From an uncultured Methanobrevibacter sp. (GTDB taxonomy: Archaea > Methanobacteriota > Methanobacteria > Methanobacteriales > Methanobacteriaceae): DNA of 11,887 bases. The stretch lies in the NCBI RefSeq assembly GCF_937906425.1, contig NZ_CALCYR010000112.1:1-11887 (forward strand). The letters are read 5' to 3'. The notes beneath the pieces are model-generated. The model did no database searches. It worked only from the letters and a program-made list of their open reading frames with translations, and had not been told where the DNA came from. The position numbers were made by a program, and so were the translations under genes. Of this stretch, positions 4,956 to 11,887 are shown piece by piece; positions within the stretch are counted from its first letter, which is position 1; each line of letters starts with the position of its first letter.

Positions 4956-7448
4956 CTAATCGTCGAGATTGAAAACAGAATCTGCTCCTTTTCCTTCAAA
5001 ATCATAATATTTTTCTTCTTCATCATCTGATTTTCTTTTAAGAGATTTAGGAGAAGATTTACCTTTTTCTTCTCTTTCCAATTCATAATCATATTTCATT
5101 CCAGTGCCCTTTTTAGGACGAGACTTAGATTTAGACTCCTTTTTAGTAGGAGGAACATAATCATCCAACAATGACTCATAACCTTCATCACCGAAAATTC
5201 CATCATCGAAAAAGTCATCTGTGAAGTCATCGTATTCTATTTCTACTTCTTCTTTTTCTTTTTTAGACTTTTTAGATTTGGATTTTTTAGATTTAGGTTT
5301 TTTATCCTTTGAATCCTCAACTTTGGAACTGGACTTTTTAGATTTTTTCCTTTTAGGTTTAGGAGAATCGGCTGAAGACAAGTCTTCCAAGTCTTCAAAA
5401 CCATCCAAATCCCTTGAACTTCTGAATTTGTGCTGTTTAGGAGAATCCTTCTCTGAAGCTATTGGAGCAATATAATCATCATCCTCACCATAACCATAAT
5501 CCTTGGAATTGCCCTTCAATTCAAGGCCATCCAAATCGAGATTGTCTGAATTATCCGCATCTCCCTTATCCTTGTTGAATAGATTGATTTTATCAAATAG
5601 GGACTTGCTTGCCTTGGAATTTTTAGTTGAATCCTCTTCAAATTCCTCATCCTCGAAAATGATTCTGTCACTGTTATAGGAATTTTCACCATGATACTCA
5701 TCATAATCATCCTCATAGGGAGAATCAAATTCCTCGGAGGATAAATCAACATTTCTTAAAACATTCAATCCATTTAATTTAGATGCAAATCCGATTTTGG
5801 ATTCCTTTTTATCCTCTTCTGCAGGATTATCAGCAAAGTCGTCAATGGTCTTGTCCACAAAATTGTCCTTGGACCTGGACTTGAATTTATCATTATGCCT
5901 AGTTGATCTTGATTTTGATTGGGATTCCTTTTTCTTATTGTCCTTAAAGTAATTATAGGAATTGTTTTCACCTAAATCAAGATAGAAATCGCCTTTTATA
6001 GGCATCAAGGTTAAAGCCAAAGGAACCAGAATCATAAGTGATGCCAATACAGACTGAATAAGCAGGCTTTGCCTATCTCCAGAGATGATTAATGAATAAA
6101 TTCCGAAAATCCAAACGATTAAAATAATAATTGGAATGATAAATCTGATTAATATTTCCCAGGATTTGTCCAATTTAATAAATGAACTTGAATTTAAAAT
6201 ACGTTTTATATCCCCTAAGTCAAATGCCCAAGCGATAACAAGCAATTCGATTAAAACAAATAGGAAAATTGCAAATTGGCTAATGAATGAATCGACAATG
6301 GCTAAAAGATATTCTCCCATACCTGTTGCAAATAGGAATGATGAGAAAAGACCTAATAAAACCAAGGTTCTTAGAGTCTTGTTTTTGCTCCATCCAAATT
6401 TTTCGCAAATCCCCTTGGACAATGGCTCAATTAAAGCAAGCAAAGCACTGAAGCCACCTATAAATATCAATAGGAAGAACAAAGGTGCGATAAGATAAAC
6501 CCATGAACCCATTACATTAAAGACATTAGGGAAAACAACGAATATCAATGAGAAACCGTCACTTACAAGACTTCTGATTGGAATGTTTTTACCAAGAGCC
6601 ATAAACCCTAATATGGCAAATATTAAAACCGAAACAAGGACTTCAAAGATTAAACTGATTAAAACAATAATCCATGCATTGTCAATCAATTTAGATTCAT
6701 CAGCAATATAGGAAGAGTAGGTAGTGGCTATTCCAAAGGCCAAACCATATGAGAATATTATCTGACCGAATGCAGCAATCCAAACATGGGCATCCAGTAG
6801 AAATTCCCAATTAGGATTGAATAAAGCCATCACACCAGTACGGGACCCCGGCAATTGCAATGAGAATACAAGCAAACCTATAAGAAGAACAAAACTTAAA
6901 CTTACGCTTATTTTTGAGAGAATTCCAATACCCTTATTGATTTCCCTGCGGGAGATTAGGTAAATCAAGGCCCATATAACAATGAGACCTATTCCAATTG
7001 GAACAACCAAATAGGTTAAGCCATATGCATTGGAACTGCTGTGCAAGAAGGTATTTGTAAAGAAAACACTTGGATTACTGCCCCATCCCTTAAATAAACT
7101 GAGTATGACGTAGATAAGATCCCAAGACATTATGCAGGCATAATAAATAAGAACCAAAAATATTAGAAAGACTATAAACCAAGCCACTATTTCAAACTCG
7201 GATTTAATGTTATAGAATATCTTAGGAAGACTTGACTTATACTTGAATCCTATTCCAAACTCTAAAACCAAAAGGGGAATAGCCATAATTACAATAGCTA
7301 GAATATAGGGAATGAAAAAGCTGCCTCCCCCATTTTCATAAATCAAATAAGAGAACTTCCATATTCCGGAAAGACCTATGATTGCACCAATCATAGCAAT
7401 TAAAAAGCTAGTTGAACCATTCCACTTATTTATCTTTTCATCAGCCAT
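4956..7448 (-). CDS. NSS-family transporter paralogue with altered sodium sites and a long charged C-terminal tail
   Basis: Residues 1-486 form a complete neurotransmitter:sodium symporter (LeuT) fold with about 12 membrane segments, including ENGGGSFFIPY in the first segments and DESKLIDNA after segment 6. It aligns without gaps to the neighbouring canonical paralogue over about 330 residues. LeuT key positions are changed here: Ala22 to Ile23, Asn27 to Gly28, Arg30 to Lys31, Pro32 to Ser33, Ser256 to Gly235, Asn286 to Ser265, Thr354 to Ser334 and Ser355 to Ala335. Residues 487-830 are a hydrophilic, low-complexity tail of alternating acidic and Lys/Ser-rich blocks, probably cytoplasmic and disordered. 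Family members usually stop near 450-510 residues. The ATG at 7448 was chosen because it gives the same N-terminus as the paralogue and follows a weak GTGGT site; ATG 7460 and TTG 7463 lie upstream. The substrate is unknown, and sodium-coupled transport is doubtful. Confidence 0.88.
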   Translation of the reverse strand: MADEKINKWNGSTSFLIAMIGAIIGLSGIWKFSYLIYENGGGSFFIPYILAIVIMAIPLLVLEFGIGFKYKSSLPKIFYNIKSEFEIVAWFIVFLIFLVLIYYACIMSWDLIYVILSLFKGWGSNPSVFFTNTFLHSSSNAYGLTYLVVPIGIGLIVIWALIYLISRREINKGIGILSKISVSLSFVLLIGLLVFSLQLPGSRTGVMALFNPNWEFLLDAHVWIAAFGQIIFSYGLAFGIATTYSSYIADESKLIDNAWIIVLISLIFEVLVSVLIFAILGFMALGKNIPIRSLVSDGFSLIFVVFPNVFNVMGSWVYLIAPLFFLLIFIGGFSALLALIEPLSKGICEKFGWSKNKTLRTLVLLGLFSSFLFATGMGEYLLAIVDSFISQFAIFLFVLIELLVIAWAFDLGDIKRILNSSSFIKLDKSWEILIRFIIPIIILIVWIFGIYSLIISGDRQSLLIQSVLASLMILVPLALTLMPIKGDFYLDLGENNSYNYFKDNKKKESQSKSRSTRHNDKFKSRSKDNFVDKTIDDFADNPAEEDKKESKIGFASKLNGLNVLRNVDLSSEEFDSPYEDDYDEYHGENSYNSDRIIFEDEEFEEDSTKNSKASKSLFDKINLFNKDKGDADNSDNLDLDGLELKGNSKDYGYGEDDDYIAPIASEKDSPKQHKFRSSRDLDGFEDLEDLSSADSPKPKRKKSKKSSSKVEDSKDKKPKSKKSKSKKSKKEKEEVEIEYDDFTDDFFDDGIFGDEGYESLLDDYVPPTKKESKSKSRPKKGTGMKYDYELEREEKGKSSPKSLKRKSDDEEEKYYDFEGKGADSVFNLDD

Positions 7449-7480
7449 CAAATACCACATCAATTAAATTTAAAATTATT

Positions 7481-7504
7481 AAACTAAAAGACTTTTAATA
7501 GTTT
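7481..7504. promoter_or_regulatory. imperfect inverted repeat near the predicted transcription start
   Basis: AAACTAAAAG (7481-7490) faces CTTTTA-ATA-GTTT (7492-7504), a dyad broken by a three-base insertion. It lies between the TATA-like site and the start codon of the long-tailed NSS gene, about where transcription would begin. It could be a regulator site, but AT-rich DNA makes such dyads likely by chance. Confidence 0.25.
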
Positions 7505-7507
7505 ATT

Positions 7508-7518
7508 ATTATATATTA
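7508..7518 (-). promoter_or_regulatory. candidate TATA box of the long-tailed NSS gene
   Basis: The minus strand reads TAATATATAAT. A start near 7485 would give a leader of about 37 bases before the ATG at 7448. The rest of the 330-base gap 7449-7778 holds a 28-base repeat, the terminator of the neighbouring gene and A-rich filler, with no gene. Confidence 0.45.
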
Positions 7519-7622
7519 GAACTTGATTATTTAAAAAACTTATTAAAGAGAGCAAATGAAAAGTACTAAAAAAGGATGAAATAAAAAAAATAAAAAAAAC
7601 TCCAAATAATGAGTAAAATTAA

Positions 7623-7677
7623 AAATAAAAAAAAGAATAATGAAAATTTAAAATAAAAAAAAAGAATAATTAAAATT
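7623..7677. repeat. 28-base direct repeat, two copies
   Basis: aaataaaaaaaagaataatgaaaa (beginning at 7623) is repeated nearly unchanged from 7651, a spacing of 28 bases. It sits in the gap between the two NSS genes. Confidence 0.6.
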
Positions 7678-7730
7678 AAAAAAAATTAATAAAAAAATTT
7701 AAACAAATATCAAAAACTCATAAAAAGAGT

Positions 7731-7776
7731 AAAAAAAAGAAAAGAAGAAAAATCTAATTTTCTCAAAATGGAAAAT
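7731..7776 (-). terminator. hairpin plus U-tract terminator of the canonical NSS gene
   Basis: Directly after the stop at 7779, the minus strand folds GAAAAT-ATTTTC... as GAAAAT/ATTTTC arms (plus-strand positions 7757-7762 and 7771-7776, 8-base loop). A T-rich tract with an eight-T run (7738-7731) follows. The stem is short and AT-rich, so the U-tract is probably the working part. Confidence 0.55.
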
Positions 7777-7778
7777 AA

Positions 7779-9269
7779 TTATTTTTCTTCAAGTGTTTCA
7801 TAAAATTCATCTGTTTTTGCAGGTAATTTTGTAAAAATAAATGGAACCACAAGCAATACTACCGTCAGACATGCCATTATAGCAATGCTTAGACTGTCAG
7901 CTGTGGATAATGTGCTGTAGATTCCCTGAATCCAAAGACCTAAAATACATATTGGCAAAATGCATTTTATCACCCATTTCCAAAGTTTACCTACCTTGAT
8001 TGAGGAATCCTTATTCAATGTGTCTATAAGATTGTCAAACTTATAGATCCAACCGAATATTATACATTCAAGCAAAATTGCAAAGAGCAGTGCGAAATTG
8101 TTTAAGAATGCATCAAAGACTCCTAAAATAGTACTTCCAAGGCTTGTGGCAAATATTGTGGAAACACATAAACCTACAATACAGACAATTGTAGCAGATT
8201 TCCTTCTTGAAAAGTCAAATTTTTCACAAAGGGAATAACAGACTCCCTCAAGCAATGCCATGATTGAAGTTATTCCTGCAAATAAGATACATAGGAAGAA
8301 TAATGGGCCAATTACATAGGACCAATCTCCCATTATATTGAATACCTTAGGGAAAACAACAAATGCCAAGCCGGTACCTTCTGTAACCAAATCATTGAAT
8401 GGGATTCCGCTGGATAGGGACATGAATCCAAGAATGGAAAATATTCCTATTGAATTGAAGACCTCAAATCCTGAATTGGAAAATGCAACTATCAAAGCAT
8501 TGTCAGTTAATTTTGCACCTTCTGGAAGATAGCTTGCATATGTTAAAGCAATCGCCATACCTAAACTAAGGGAGAAGACAATTTGACCAAATGCAGCCAG
8601 CCACACATTCAGATTTCCTAAAGCCGACCAGTCAGGTCTAAAAATCTGGGAGTAACCCACACTAGCACCAGGCAATGTTAATGCAAATATTACAATAAGT
8701 ACAACAATTATACAAAGCAAAGGCAGCAGGATTTGACTTACCTTACCTATCCCATCATTTAAATCCTTTTGAACAATAAACCAAGAAATAAACCAGATTA
8801 TGATTACAGACAATAAAACTCCTGGAACTATATTAAATAAACCGCTGATGGAGTCTGAAGATTGCAATACTGAAGCTGAAAAGAACAAATCAGGATTGGA
8901 ACCCCATGCCTTTGTAAAACTTAAAAATACATAAATAAAGTCCCATGCAACAACACAAATGTAATAGGTTGTTATAAGAAAGACCACAAGCAGAACAAAC
9001 CATGCCACAGGCTCTAACTTTTTATGAACAGCATATAAAATCTTGGAAAGGGAAGTCTTAAATTTATATCCGACTGCATATTCCACAAGAACAAATGAAA
9101 TACCTAAAAGGAATAATGAAACAATATAAGGAATCATGAATGATCCTCCACCGTTAGAGTACAAAACATTTGGAAAACGCCAAATATTTCCTAAACCAAC
9201 AGCAGAACCAATCATAGCCATAACAAATGCTATATTACTATTCCATTCAGACCGTTTACTAGAAGCCAT
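7779..9269 (-). CDS. sodium-dependent transporter, neurotransmitter:sodium symporter (NSS/SNF) family
   Basis: The 496-residue product is a typical prokaryotic NSS symporter with about 12 membrane segments; such proteins bring amino acids or related small molecules into the cell with Na+. Segment 1 carries GSAVGLGNIWRFPNVLYSNGGG (about 21-42 in the mature count). All sodium-site side chains known from LeuT are in place: Asn28 (LeuT Asn27), Ser233 (Thr254), Asn265 (Asn286), Thr334 (Thr354) and Ser335 (Ser355); the gate Arg31 is also present. The sequence motif does not show which substrate it carries. An in-frame ATG at 9347 would add 26 hydrophobic residues, but the ATG at 9269 is better. It follows AGTGAT, starts MASSKRSEWN like the paralogue, and lies behind a TATA box at 9317-9326, downstream of the upstream ATG. 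Confidence 0.93.
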   Translation of the reverse strand: MASSKRSEWNSNIAFVMAMIGSAVGLGNIWRFPNVLYSNGGGSFMIPYIVSLFLLGISFVLVEYAVGYKFKTSLSKILYAVHKKLEPVAWFVLLVVFLITTYYICVVAWDFIYVFLSFTKAWGSNPDLFFSASVLQSSDSISGLFNIVPGVLLSVIIIWFISWFIVQKDLNDGIGKVSQILLPLLCIIVVLIVIFALTLPGASVGYSQIFRPDWSALGNLNVWLAAFGQIVFSLSLGMAIALTYASYLPEGAKLTDNALIVAFSNSGFEVFNSIGIFSILGFMSLSSGIPFNDLVTEGTGLAFVVFPKVFNIMGDWSYVIGPLFFLCILFAGITSIMALLEGVCYSLCEKFDFSRRKSATIVCIVGLCVSTIFATSLGSTILGVFDAFLNNFALLFAILLECIIFGWIYKFDNLIDTLNKDSSIKVGKLWKWVIKCILPICILGLWIQGIYSTLSTADSLSIAIMACLTVVLLVVPFIFTKLPAKTDEFYETLEEK

Positions 9270-9272
9270 AAT

Positions 9273-9278
9273 ATCACT
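9273..9278 (-). promoter_or_regulatory. Shine-Dalgarno site that fixes the start of the canonical NSS gene
   Basis: The minus strand reads AGTGAT three bases before the ATG at 9269, a match to the GGTGAT end of the Shine-Dalgarno consensus. It supports the shorter protein over the upstream ATG at 9347. Confidence 0.6.
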
Positions 9279-9316
9279 AAATAAATAAATGAATAAATAA
9301 AACAAATGAAATAATT

Positions 9317-9326
9317 GATATATAAC
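9317..9326 (-). promoter_or_regulatory. TATA box of the canonical NSS gene
   Basis: The minus strand reads GTTATATATC. Transcription would start near 9295 and give a leader of about 26 bases. Phased A-tracts begin about 13 bases further upstream. Confidence 0.55.
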
Positions 9327-9338
9327 TTTAAAATTGAT

Positions 9339-9443
9339 AAAAATCAATGAAAGTTCTTAAAAATTAATAAAAATACTTAAAAATTAATAAAAATACTTAA
9401 AAAATAATAAAAATACTTAAAAAATAATAAAAATTCTTAAAAA
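9339..9443. repeat. 20-base tandem repeat with A-tracts in 10-base phase
   Basis: The unit aaattaataaaaatacttaa begins at 9361, 9381, 9401 and 9421 with few changes, and a degenerate copy precedes it at 9341. Each unit carries two A-tracts. Runs of five or six A start at 9359, 9369, 9379, 9389, 9399, 9409, 9419, 9429 and 9439, exactly 10 bases apart, and another starts at 9339. Such phasing is the classic pattern of intrinsically bent DNA. The rest of the 360-base gap 9270-9629 contains the promoter, the nhaC terminator and A-rich DNA, with no gene. Confidence 0.9.
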
Positions 9444-9553
9444 TATAATAATATTAAAATTCTTAAAATTGAAATATTTAAGCAGGTTAAGTAAAGCAAT
9501 TTAAAAAATATGAACAAACAAAAGAAAAAATTTAAAAAATAAATAAAAATAGA

Positions 9554-9595
9554 AATCCCCTGTTTGAATAAAAGAATTATTCAAATCAAAGGATT
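9554..9595 (-). terminator. hairpin terminator of the NhaC gene
   Basis: TTTGAATAA (9563-9571) and TTATTCAAA (9577-9585) form a perfect nine-base-pair stem with a five-base loop. After a small internal loop the stem is extended by AATCC (9554-9558) with GGATT (9591-9595). It lies 35 bases after the stop and is followed on the minus strand by T-rich sequence. This is the clearest hairpin in the window. Confidence 0.65.
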
Positions 9596-9629
9596 AATTA
9601 AATTCATATAAATTAAAAATTGATTAATT

Positions 9630-11360
9630 TTAAGCTTGTTCAACTTCCTCAAAAGGAACCTTTTCACCAAGCAATCTAAGACCAATGTACATTACAACAA
9701 TAGCGATTGGGATTGAAATGTACCATTGAATACCGAATCCTGCTGGAATATAACCAAATACGATAGCTATCACAGCAACAAAGATTGCATAGTAAATTTG
9801 CGTATTTACGTGGGCAATATGGTCACAGCTTGTTCCCATAGAGGACAGAATTGTTGTGTCTGAAATTGGGGAACAGTGGTCACCAAAGATAGCACCGGTC
9901 AATACACCACTTGTACATACGATTACGAATCCCATATCAGGGTTTACAGCCCAAGCAAGAGGAATTGTCAATGGCATCAAGATACTCATTGTACCATAGG
10001 ATGTTCCTGTTGCAAAGGAAATCAAAGCACCTAATACAAAGATCAATGTTGGTAAAATAAATACAGGCAATGCACCTTTTAAAACACCTACAAGATAATC
10101 AGCAGTTCCAATATCACCGATAACTCCACCTAAGGACCAAGCGAGCAATAAGATTACACCAGTAATAACGATGGTTTTCATACCGCCTACCCATTCACTG
10201 ATTGCTTCCTCAATGGTCATGATTTTTTGGAATACAGCCATGAGAATACCTACAATGGAAGCAAGCAATGCAGCTTGGAATAAAGCAACGGATGCATCAG
10301 AAGCGGATAATGCTTCAAAAATACCGCTGAATGATAAAGGAGCAGTTTTCATTAAGGTAATAAGAGCTTGATCTTCCCCACCTAAAATGGTAGTGTATCC
10401 GCTCCAGTAGAATGCAATAAGAGCACCGATAATCAATGTGCCTATAGGAATGATAGCGTTCCAAACACTTAATTTAATACCTTCAACAGGTTGAACTTCG
10501 TCAAATCCAGGAGCTTCAAGAGCTTGAATAGGTTCAGATTCCTTTCTAGCACGAGCAGCTTGTTCTGCCTTTTTCATTGGACCAAATTCATATAATGTAA
10601 TAGCAGAAATGAGAATGAAAATCAAGATTAAAATGTTATAGAATCTAAATGGAATGGTTTGTAAAAATATACCAAATCCACTTACATTCATTCCAATGGA
10701 TTCGAAACCTTGAGTAATTAAACTAATTTCTAAACCGATCCAAGTGGAAATAATAGCAATACCAGCTACAGGAGCGGCAGTTGCGTCTACAACAAATGCT
10801 AATTTTTCTCTTGAAACTTTAAGTTTGTCCATTACAGGTCTCATGATAGGACCTACAATTAAAGAATTAGCGTAATCGTCGAAGAAAACACATAATCCTA
10901 AGAATTCAGTAATAAGTTGAGCTTTTCTAGGAGTATTAGCACGTTTAGCTAATGCGTCAGCTAATGCTTTTGCTCCACCCATCTTTGTGATTAACTGAAT
11001 AACACCACCAATAAGTAAACACTGGAGAATAATACCTGCATTCCATGGGTCTGCCATACAAGAGATAACTTGAGCACCCATAGCTAAAAATGCATTGATA
11101 GCAGTCTTAATGATGTTTAAATCATTTACACATACCATGAATTCCCCTACAAATACCCCTATAAACAAGGACAAAATAGTCTCTTTAGTTATAAATGCTA
11201 ATGCAATAGCAACAAGAGGCGGCAAAAGTGTAAGAATTCCGAAACGGGTAGCGTTATCCGCATCACTTGGGGCTTGAGTAATAAATAAGGATAAAACAAA
11301 AAGAGCTATTACAGAAATAGCTATAATTAATCCTGTTTTAACATTACTATTCATATTCAT
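9630..11360 (-). CDS. nhaC: Na+/H+ antiporter, NhaC family
   Basis: The 576-residue product is an integral membrane antiporter of the NhaC family, which expels Na+ in exchange for H+ and so supports sodium and pH balance. It has about 12 hydrophobic segments. Family hallmarks are LGLCVFFDDYANSLIVGP near 154-171, DATAAPVAGIAIISTWIG near 192-209, SFATGTSYGTMSILMPL near 448-464, and GDHCSPISDTTILSS near 493-507 followed by CDHIAHVNTQ. A hydrophilic loop rich in Glu/Ala/Lys at about 262-292 separates the two halves. It is longer than the roughly 450-residue Bacillus form. The minus strand has GAGGTG at 11371-11366, then ATG at 11363, 11360 and 11354; 11360 gives the best spacing, and a GTG at 11366 overlaps the ribosome site. 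It has its own terminator and probably its own promoter. Confidence 0.92.
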   Translation of the reverse strand: MNMNSNVKTGLIIAISVIALFVLSLFITQAPSDADNATRFGILTLLPPLVAIALAFITKETILSLFIGVFVGEFMVCVNDLNIIKTAINAFLAMGAQVISCMADPWNAGIILQCLLIGGVIQLITKMGGAKALADALAKRANTPRKAQLITEFLGLCVFFDDYANSLIVGPIMRPVMDKLKVSREKLAFVVDATAAPVAGIAIISTWIGLEISLITQGFESIGMNVSGFGIFLQTIPFRFYNILILIFILISAITLYEFGPMKKAEQAARARKESEPIQALEAPGFDEVQPVEGIKLSVWNAIIPIGTLIIGALIAFYWSGYTTILGGEDQALITLMKTAPLSFSGIFEALSASDASVALFQAALLASIVGILMAVFQKIMTIEEAISEWVGGMKTIVITGVILLLAWSLGGVIGDIGTADYLVGVLKGALPVFILPTLIFVLGALISFATGTSYGTMSILMPLTIPLAWAVNPDMGFVIVCTSGVLTGAIFGDHCSPISDTTILSSMGTSCDHIAHVNTQIYYAIFVAVIAIVFGYIPAGFGIQWYISIPIAIVVMYIGLRLLGEKVPFEEVEQA

Positions 11361-11365
11361 CATCA

Positions 11366-11371
11366 CACCTC
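11366..11371 (-). promoter_or_regulatory. Shine-Dalgarno site of the NhaC gene
   Basis: The minus strand reads GAGGTG, five bases before the ATG at 11360 and two before the ATG at 11363. It argues against a GTG start at 11366. Confidence 0.7.
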
Positions 11372-11545
11372 AAAATAAAAACATAAAATAGAACGAATAA
11401 GAAAAATCATAAAATAAGAATTCATAAAAATACTCATTTAATTAAACATCGTTCAGAAAAAATTAAATTAATTAAAAATTATTTAACGAAACAGAAAAAA
11501 TAATTAATAAAAAAATTAACTATGTTATTATATTTAATAAAATTA

Positions 11546-11560
11546 GTATATAAAGTTTAC
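11546..11560 (-). promoter_or_regulatory. BRE plus TATA box, probable NhaC promoter
   Basis: The minus strand reads GTAAACTTTATATAC, a near-textbook archaeal purine-rich BRE joined to a TATA box. A start near 11522 would leave an unusually long leader of about 160 bases before the NhaC start. No other minus-strand gene lies in between. Confidence 0.5.
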
Positions 11561-11887
11561 TTAAAAATAAGGATTTAAATAATTTATTGATTAAAGAAAA
11601 ATAAGTTAATGTTTAATAATATAAAATAAAGTCATAGAAAGGAATAATGAAAAATTAAAGAAAAATAATAAACCAATAAAGAAATAAAAAGATAATCAAT
11701 CAATGAATAAAAAAAAGTTTTTATTAATAAAATAAGCTAAAAAAGTAATAAAAACTAGACATTATTGGAAAAAAATTAAAATAAACTTAATAAATTATCA
11801 AAACTGTTTAATAAAAAATTAAAAAATTATTTATTAAAAAAATAGGGTTTAATAAAAAATTAAAATATTATTTAAATTAAAAAAATA
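11561..11887. other. AT-rich gap with no visible gene
   Basis: No start-to-stop reading frame of believable length or composition occurs here on either strand, and no RNA gene is recognisable. Apart from a 41-base-period repeat at 11806-11874, it is A/T-rich filler upstream of the NhaC promoter. The neighbouring gene must lie beyond the window edge. Confidence 0.6.
11806..11874. repeat. 28-base direct repeat with 41-base spacing
   Basis: gtttaataaaaaattaaa starts at 11806 and again at 11847. The two 28-base copies differ at about one position. The window ends 13 bases later, so more copies may follow. Confidence 0.7.

Noticed and set aside
4956..5990. Frameshift or fusion explaining the long tail of the NSS protein
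   Set aside because: The frame is open without interruption. The amino acid pattern is coherent, with clean acidic and basic blocks, and other frames across the region give shorter, less plausible products.
9270..9347. 26-residue hydrophobic N-terminal extension of the canonical NSS protein
   Set aside because: The upstream ATG lies upstream of the TATA box, has no ribosome site, and gives a sequence typical of translated AT-rich intergenic DNA. The ATG at 9269 has AGTGAT and matches the paralogue's start.

Overview
The window looks like chromosomal DNA from an AT-rich methanogenic archaeon of the order Methanobacteriales, most likely Methanobrevibacter or a close relative. This is inferred from very AT-rich intergenic DNA, TATA-box promoters about 35-50 bases upstream of several starts, Shine-Dalgarno sites built on GGTGAT, U-tract style gene ends, and a secreted protein rich in N-X-S/T sequons. 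No methanogenesis marker gene is present, so the genus is not proven.

Left part (1-2068, plus strand): a 12-base tandem repeat, then a GerW/YtfJ-family protein, a membrane-anchored DUF2953 (YtfI-like) protein and an unrecognised 128-residue protein. The first two families are also neighbours in sporulating Firmicutes, so this pair in a non-sporulating archaeon points to an ancestral role unrelated to spores.

Middle and right part (2071-11360, minus strand), in coordinate order: an acetohydroxyacid synthase (AHAS)-like thiamine diphosphate enzyme with no small subunit in view; a small membrane-anchored, probably glycosylated protein with a Ser/Tyr/Gly/Asp hexapeptide repeat tail; two neurotransmitter:sodium symporter (NSS) family paralogues; and an NhaC-type Na+/H+ antiporter. 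Most of these have their own promoter-like or terminator-like signals, so they read as neighbouring single-gene units rather than one operon. The canonical symporter would use a sodium gradient, and NhaC helps to manage such a gradient.

The strongest unusual signal is the NSS paralogue at 4956-7448. It aligns without gaps to its neighbour over about 330 residues. It has lost both Asn side chains of the Na1 sodium site, the gating Arg is Lys, one Na2 hydroxyl is gone, and a roughly 344-residue charged, low-complexity tail has been added. It may be a repurposed transporter or a transporter-like sensor.

The second notable signal is a run of nine A5-A6 tracts spaced exactly 10 bases apart at 9359-9443, just upstream of the other symporter's promoter, which should be intrinsically curved DNA. 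Short tandem repeats of different period sit in most intergenic gaps.
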